NCBI GenBank assembly: GCA_022578605.1
Contig: MU394070.1
Coordinates: forward strand, 310,001 to 374,000
DNA: 64,000 nucleotides
DNA from: Camillea tinctor
Taxonomy: Eukaryota; Ascomycota; Sordariomycetes; Xylariales; Xylariaceae
Direction of reading: 5' to 3'
The position numbers and the translations under genes were made by a program. Shown piece after piece: positions 57,872 through 64,000 of the stretch. Every line of letters starts with the position of its first letter. The stretch's first letter is position 1. Below the pieces are notes generated by a model. It was not told the origin of the DNA. It did no database searches and saw nothing but the letters and a program-made list of their open reading frames with translations.

Positions 57872-59857
57872 AGGGAGGTTATATCCGTTTGCATGTGTAT
57901 TGCGGATACCGTTGTTCGTATTTCGATCACCACTGTGGAACGTCCTGCATAAGGGGCGATGAAAGGTGGAGGACTCGGAATAGAGGAACTTTTCTCATGG
58001 AGGACTTTTTACCTAAATTGTTTTCTCATTCTATTTCTGGCTTGTTCAACAGCAACATAGCTTGGGGTTCAAGGTTATGCCTTATATAATTAATCATCTT
58101 CAGGTAAGGAGGAACTTAGAAGAGTCGATTTGCTGCCACAGGGTATCTACAGGAAACTGTGGATTCTACCTAGACATTCCCTTCTCCCTTCAAGTGGAGC
58201 CGGAAGGTCTCTGGAGGATAGGTAGTGCCCGAGTACGTACCTAATTTGTTGTTGAGTTAGAGGGTTTAAGACCTCATTCAGGCTTAGAGGTTCAGTTAGG
58301 TCAGCTGAATCGGATCGAGTCCTATAGGTGCTAGTACCTACTAGTAGTACATAGTAATGGATCTGGAGTTAGGACTCCTTACTAAATATGCACTCATACT
58401 GCAATAGGTTAGGTTAGTACTTTCAGGAAACTTGAATTATGCTATACTTGTAGACATTCCTAAAACAGTAATAGGTAGTGTATGCTTTAAATACCTGCAT
58501 ACGTACGTAAGCTATACCCGAACAACAGCACATAGGTAACCTATAGGTAAAACAATGAGTTGAATTAATTGATGTTATCTTCGGTTCTTTGGATGTTGGC
58601 GAGCTGGGTCGAGTGGAGGGTGATCAGACTTTATGTAAATCAATCTAACCTTAGACAAAAAAAAAACAAGACCATACCCGTAACTAAGTCCTCCCTTGAT
58701 GACGTGATATGGTTGTCAAGTTACGTTGAGCCTGGTTTTCGGGCCCGGAGTAATAAGGGATGAGTTGGTAACTTTTCAAATTCCAATCAATTTCATCCAA
58801 CCTTGAAACTTCGTAGGCTAGGTAGTGTATACTAATATGTAAGTCTGAAGAGAGAAAAAACAGCCACATTGAAACTTGAAATAGTGTCCTGCGCCACAAC
58901 AGAAAAAGGAGAAGTACGCCCCATTTCTCTCTCAGCCAGCAAAAAAAAGGTCGTCCCATTTTCTCATTCCCGATAACTTCAGCCGTGAACGTTCCCCACT
59001 ACGGCCCCACCCCTCACAGCTTTCATTACCGTGATGATATCCCGTGAAAAATGGTGTGAAAATGATGGGTCAGGCATCGCGTCTCTTTACAAGAACTTTT
59101 TCTGCTGGCTGACCACCGAAACGAGGTGGCCTGCTCTCACCCCCAGACCATACATCATGGGTCATAATCGACTGGCCCCAGCGGCCTGCTTATGTGTCTC
59201 TCTATCTATGTCCATTCCAAACCTCAATGGGGCATGGTAGCAAGGTAGAATTGCTCCTTGCCTCCAGGGGGTCCCCGTGCTTCTAGCCGGCCTCTCGCCT
59301 CGCTCAGCAGCGGGACCCCCCATACATAAGTACCTATCAACCTGGCTGGCCTGCCTTTCTGTCCATGACTTCGGGGATGGCTCCTGCAGTAGATCTCTTG
59401 TAATGTGGGGATGTGACATTTCCCGATTCTTATGCCGTGAGATCGCCTCTAGTGAAGCCCGCCCGGTATCTCGCCCGGTATCTTTACGAACCTCTCCTTA
59501 GTCATATATCCACACTTACCATCACACACACACGTACACACGCACGCATATCTAGAGCCTGGGAGGAATAGTCGTCTCCTCTATAGTCCTTTATGATTAC
59601 TCATGTAATCTTATAGCCCTAACTGTTGGTTACTCTCCTGCTCATCTGAGCTCATAAGTCTTGAGTATTTATATATGCCTTGCTGCTCCTGGCTGTATCT
59701 AGTTGAGACCAGACAGCTCTCATAAAGTTTCCTTCTTCACGTGCAAGCCATTGAACTTAGTTTCTTCCTTTCTAACAATAATCCACCCCGGTGCTATATC
59801 ACTTAGCCTCTCCTTGTTCTCTTTTTGCCTTTTGAGCTCTGTCTAACGAAAACTGAG
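57872..59857. other. Intergenic region between the membrane protein and flavoprotein genes
   Basis: This spans 2 kb with no supportable gene. It holds AGGTAGT/TACCTA motifs (58230-58560), a CACACACACACG run near 59523-59535, and a pyrimidine-rich leader just before the flavoprotein gene. Confidence 0.6.
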
Positions 59858-61985
<2,128 letters not shown>

Positions 61986-62767
61986 ATAGGGGTTGGGAAT
62001 GGTGAAGAGGGGATGGGAAGGTCATGGAAAGATCATGGGAGATATCCATTACCCACTTAGATATAGGCTGGGTGGTCTTTGTGATACTCAGTGCGAATTT
62101 GCTTTTGCTTTTGCTGTATGATGTGTGTATAAATGTAGCAGTACCTACCTAGATAAGGACGTAGATAGAAGTCACGTTTTAGATGCATTGGAAATGAATG
62201 AGATACAACGCGATACAATAGGTACCCTTTAGGACCTGATCTACACCAGTCCTTCCTTTCATGGTAACATGAACTTTATCTTAGGCATGGATGCGTGGTG
62301 TTTGGTACGACACGGGAAGGAAGCAACGGTAAGAGTTTAGTAAGAATCTTGGGGGATTCAGGGGGGAGGTCCCGTCAGCTAGACATTGCTACCTTGATCC
62401 ATTAGTATATATGGAAGGCTCGATAACATCATAGATACCGACATACCTAACTTAGCAGGTTAGGGGTGTATGATAGGGAGGAGCGAGATGATTCAAATAG
62501 GAGTAGTAGAAGCTGCAAGACGATTAGGTCTTCCTTTCTCGATCTAACGCATCTTTCGCAAGGTTCTTTGCCTACAATAAGGGGTTTTTGGTCTCCATCG
62601 TTCTTTTTCCATCTCATCTCTAGATTTCTACTAGCCTAGACTAATTCACCATCATGTCTGCATCAACAGAGAACATAAGCAAGATGCCCTTGACTGTACT
62701 CAAAAACCCCTCTTAGCCCTTCAATTGTTTCCATACATATAGAAATTCAATTGACCCCTTACCAATC
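61986..62767. other. Intergenic region after the flavoprotein gene
   Basis: This is 0.78 kb of AT-rich sequence with no gene; it includes the likely 3' UTR of the monooxygenase and the promoter of the next gene. Confidence 0.6.
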
Positions 62768-64000
62768 ATGCTGAGACGCCGAAGGGGAGTGGGCGGTGAT
62801 ATTGACGATGGGGCTACTAGGAGAGATTTTGCTTTCCCATCTTCTCTTGCCGGCACAAACACGGCAAGCCAGGTGGCTATTCACGACAACGTTTTGATAC
62901 GCCCGAGCGCTCATAACCCAAGCCGTGTTGGATACAGCGAAGAGAGTGAGTCTGTTCGCTGCCATGAAGTTGGTGTGGGGAAGATCACTTACACACTCCT
63001 AGAATGTCGTAATGTACTTGTGAGATATTGTGCGCATATTCCAAGAAACTACCAGTATAAAGATGGGATACAACAGGTACGTGAGATCTCGATGCTTTAT
63101 CCAAACTAGCTGATATTGTTACTGACAAGTATCATTGTGTTGTAGATATTCTTGATTTTAAGAGAACATCTTGGTGATGAGAATCTGGACCTTGCGGGTG
63201 GTGTCCTGTATGAACTCATAGAAATCGACTGTGAATATTCGGACGATCATGGAGCTGCCTTTCAGCGGTGGAGACATGATCATATGTGTAGATACGTCAG
63301 TCTTCCACTCCGAAAAAAAGAGCATGGATCGGAAGACTGATGTTGACACTTCTTGTCAGGCTGATCTTGAGCTGCCTCACATACCCCACATGACGACCAT
63401 CACTTCGTCAATAATCCCTACAGATAGGCTCACACGTTGGCGGTTCGAGCATCCAGAGCGATATCCCTTTGTCCTTTCCGACTCTTCGCCTTCCAGCCAA
63501 AGATTGTCATCCAATACCAGTTGTATTCGCAACAGAAAGGCCTGGCTTATCGACCATACTCTATATGTATCGTCCAGAAACAACGGTACTCGACCACTAC
63601 AGAGCCCCAACCCTAAGGAATTCCATGAAATGCAATGGAACCTTGATTATGGCGGTAAAGGAAGGCTTGTTAGGGAGCATCAGGTTGTGCTTACTTCTTT
63701 AGATAGACCGAGCGAACCCTCGCCCCCGGGAACCTCGGATACCTTGTCACCATCTTCAAGTCGTACAATGCAACTACGCCACTCCCTATCTCGTCTTAGC
63801 ATCATTGAAAAGATAGTCGATAGGCTAGGCAAACACAGGAAACAGCCTGAAACTGGACAAAGACGCCGAAGTTGGGTACCTAGTTCCCTTATGTTCGAGA
63901 CGGCATCATTTTTCAAAGAGAAGAGAACTACCCCTGACAACCTTTCCATTCCTCTCCCAGATGGATGTCAGATTCCAAATGCCATATTCGCAAGGAAGTT
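62768..64000 (+). CDS. Unrecognised multi-exon gene, truncated by the window edge
   Basis: Three exons are proposed: 62768-63076, 63146-63295 and 63360 to the edge. Intron 1 (69 bp, GTACGT...TGTAG) and intron 2 (64 bp, GTCAGT...TTGTCAG) both join in phase 0; after the second join the frame is open to 64000. About 366 aa are visible. The first part is Arg/Gly-rich and then contains KITYTLLECRNVLVRYCAHI. Exon 2 gives IFLILREHLGDENLDLAG and YELIEIDCEYSDDHGAAFQR. Exon 3 is Ser/Pro-rich with WRFEHPERYPFVLSDSSPSS, a Ser/Arg-rich helical stretch (RHSLSRLSIIEKIVDRLGKH) and KEKRTTPDNLSIPLPDG. No domain is recognised. If intron 2 were not removed, the frame would end at 63340. The start is the first ATG; an upstream exon is possible. 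Confidence 0.6.

Overview
The window looks like nuclear DNA of a filamentous ascomycete (Pezizomycotina, probably a Sordariomycete). The evidence is genes split by short 54-180 bp spliceosomal introns with GT donors, CTAAC-type branch sites and YAG acceptors; a fungal gene set (PRM1, SSN8, Pex14/17-like peroxin, ULP1-type protease); a Fot1/Pot2-like pogo transposon; and very pyrimidine-rich promoters. Neighbouring genes are unrelated in function and there is no operon-like layout, apart from a possible accessory pair at 56-62 kb.

Left part (1-17.6 kb): a Pex14/17-type peroxisomal docking protein (1903-3090 +), whose frame stays largely open beyond its stop; the cell-fusion protein PRM1 (5282-7591 -); an unrecognised CxxC/CxxC protein (9905-10606 -); a decaying coiled-coil gene (about 11.7-12.5 kb +); a small predicted mitochondrial protein (13213-13652 +, one intron); and a SYN8/syntaxin-8-type Qc-SNARE (15338-16315 -, one intron) with His rather than Gln at the zero layer.

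Transposon and middle (17.7-27 kb): a complete 2,233 bp Fot1/pogo-type element (17668-19900) with perfect 68 bp inverted repeats, a TA target duplication and an intact three-exon 540-aa DD35D transposase. It is followed by a very GC-rich intronless MetE-like gene (21659-22831 +) and a three-KH-domain FUBP-like RNA-binding protein (24389-26356 -, four exons).

Gene desert (26.4-43.6 kb): about 17 kb that holds only one supported gene, a Ser/Pro/Asn-rich 188-aa protein (34839-35584 -). It contains microsatellites and many copies of a short TACCTAGGTA-type motif.

Right part (43.6-64 kb): cyclin C/SSN8 of the Mediator kinase module (43617-44710 -, three exons); a SCaMC/SAL1-type Ca2+-regulated mitochondrial carrier (45639-48301 +, eight exons) preceded by a start-overlapping uORF; a ULP1-type SUMO protease (50365-52656 -) with an in-frame TAG near its N terminus; a short inverted fragment resembling that protease's N-terminal region (about 54.0 kb); a small 94-aa protein; a rhodopsin-domain (Pth11/Sat5-like) membrane protein (56586-57871 +, five exons); a phenol-2-monooxygenase-like flavoprotein (59858-61985 +, four exons); and an unrecognised multi-exon gene running off the right edge (62768-64000 +).

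Exon joins were worked out by hand from splice signals and reading-frame continuity. No search was run, so family names rest on recognised motifs and architecture.
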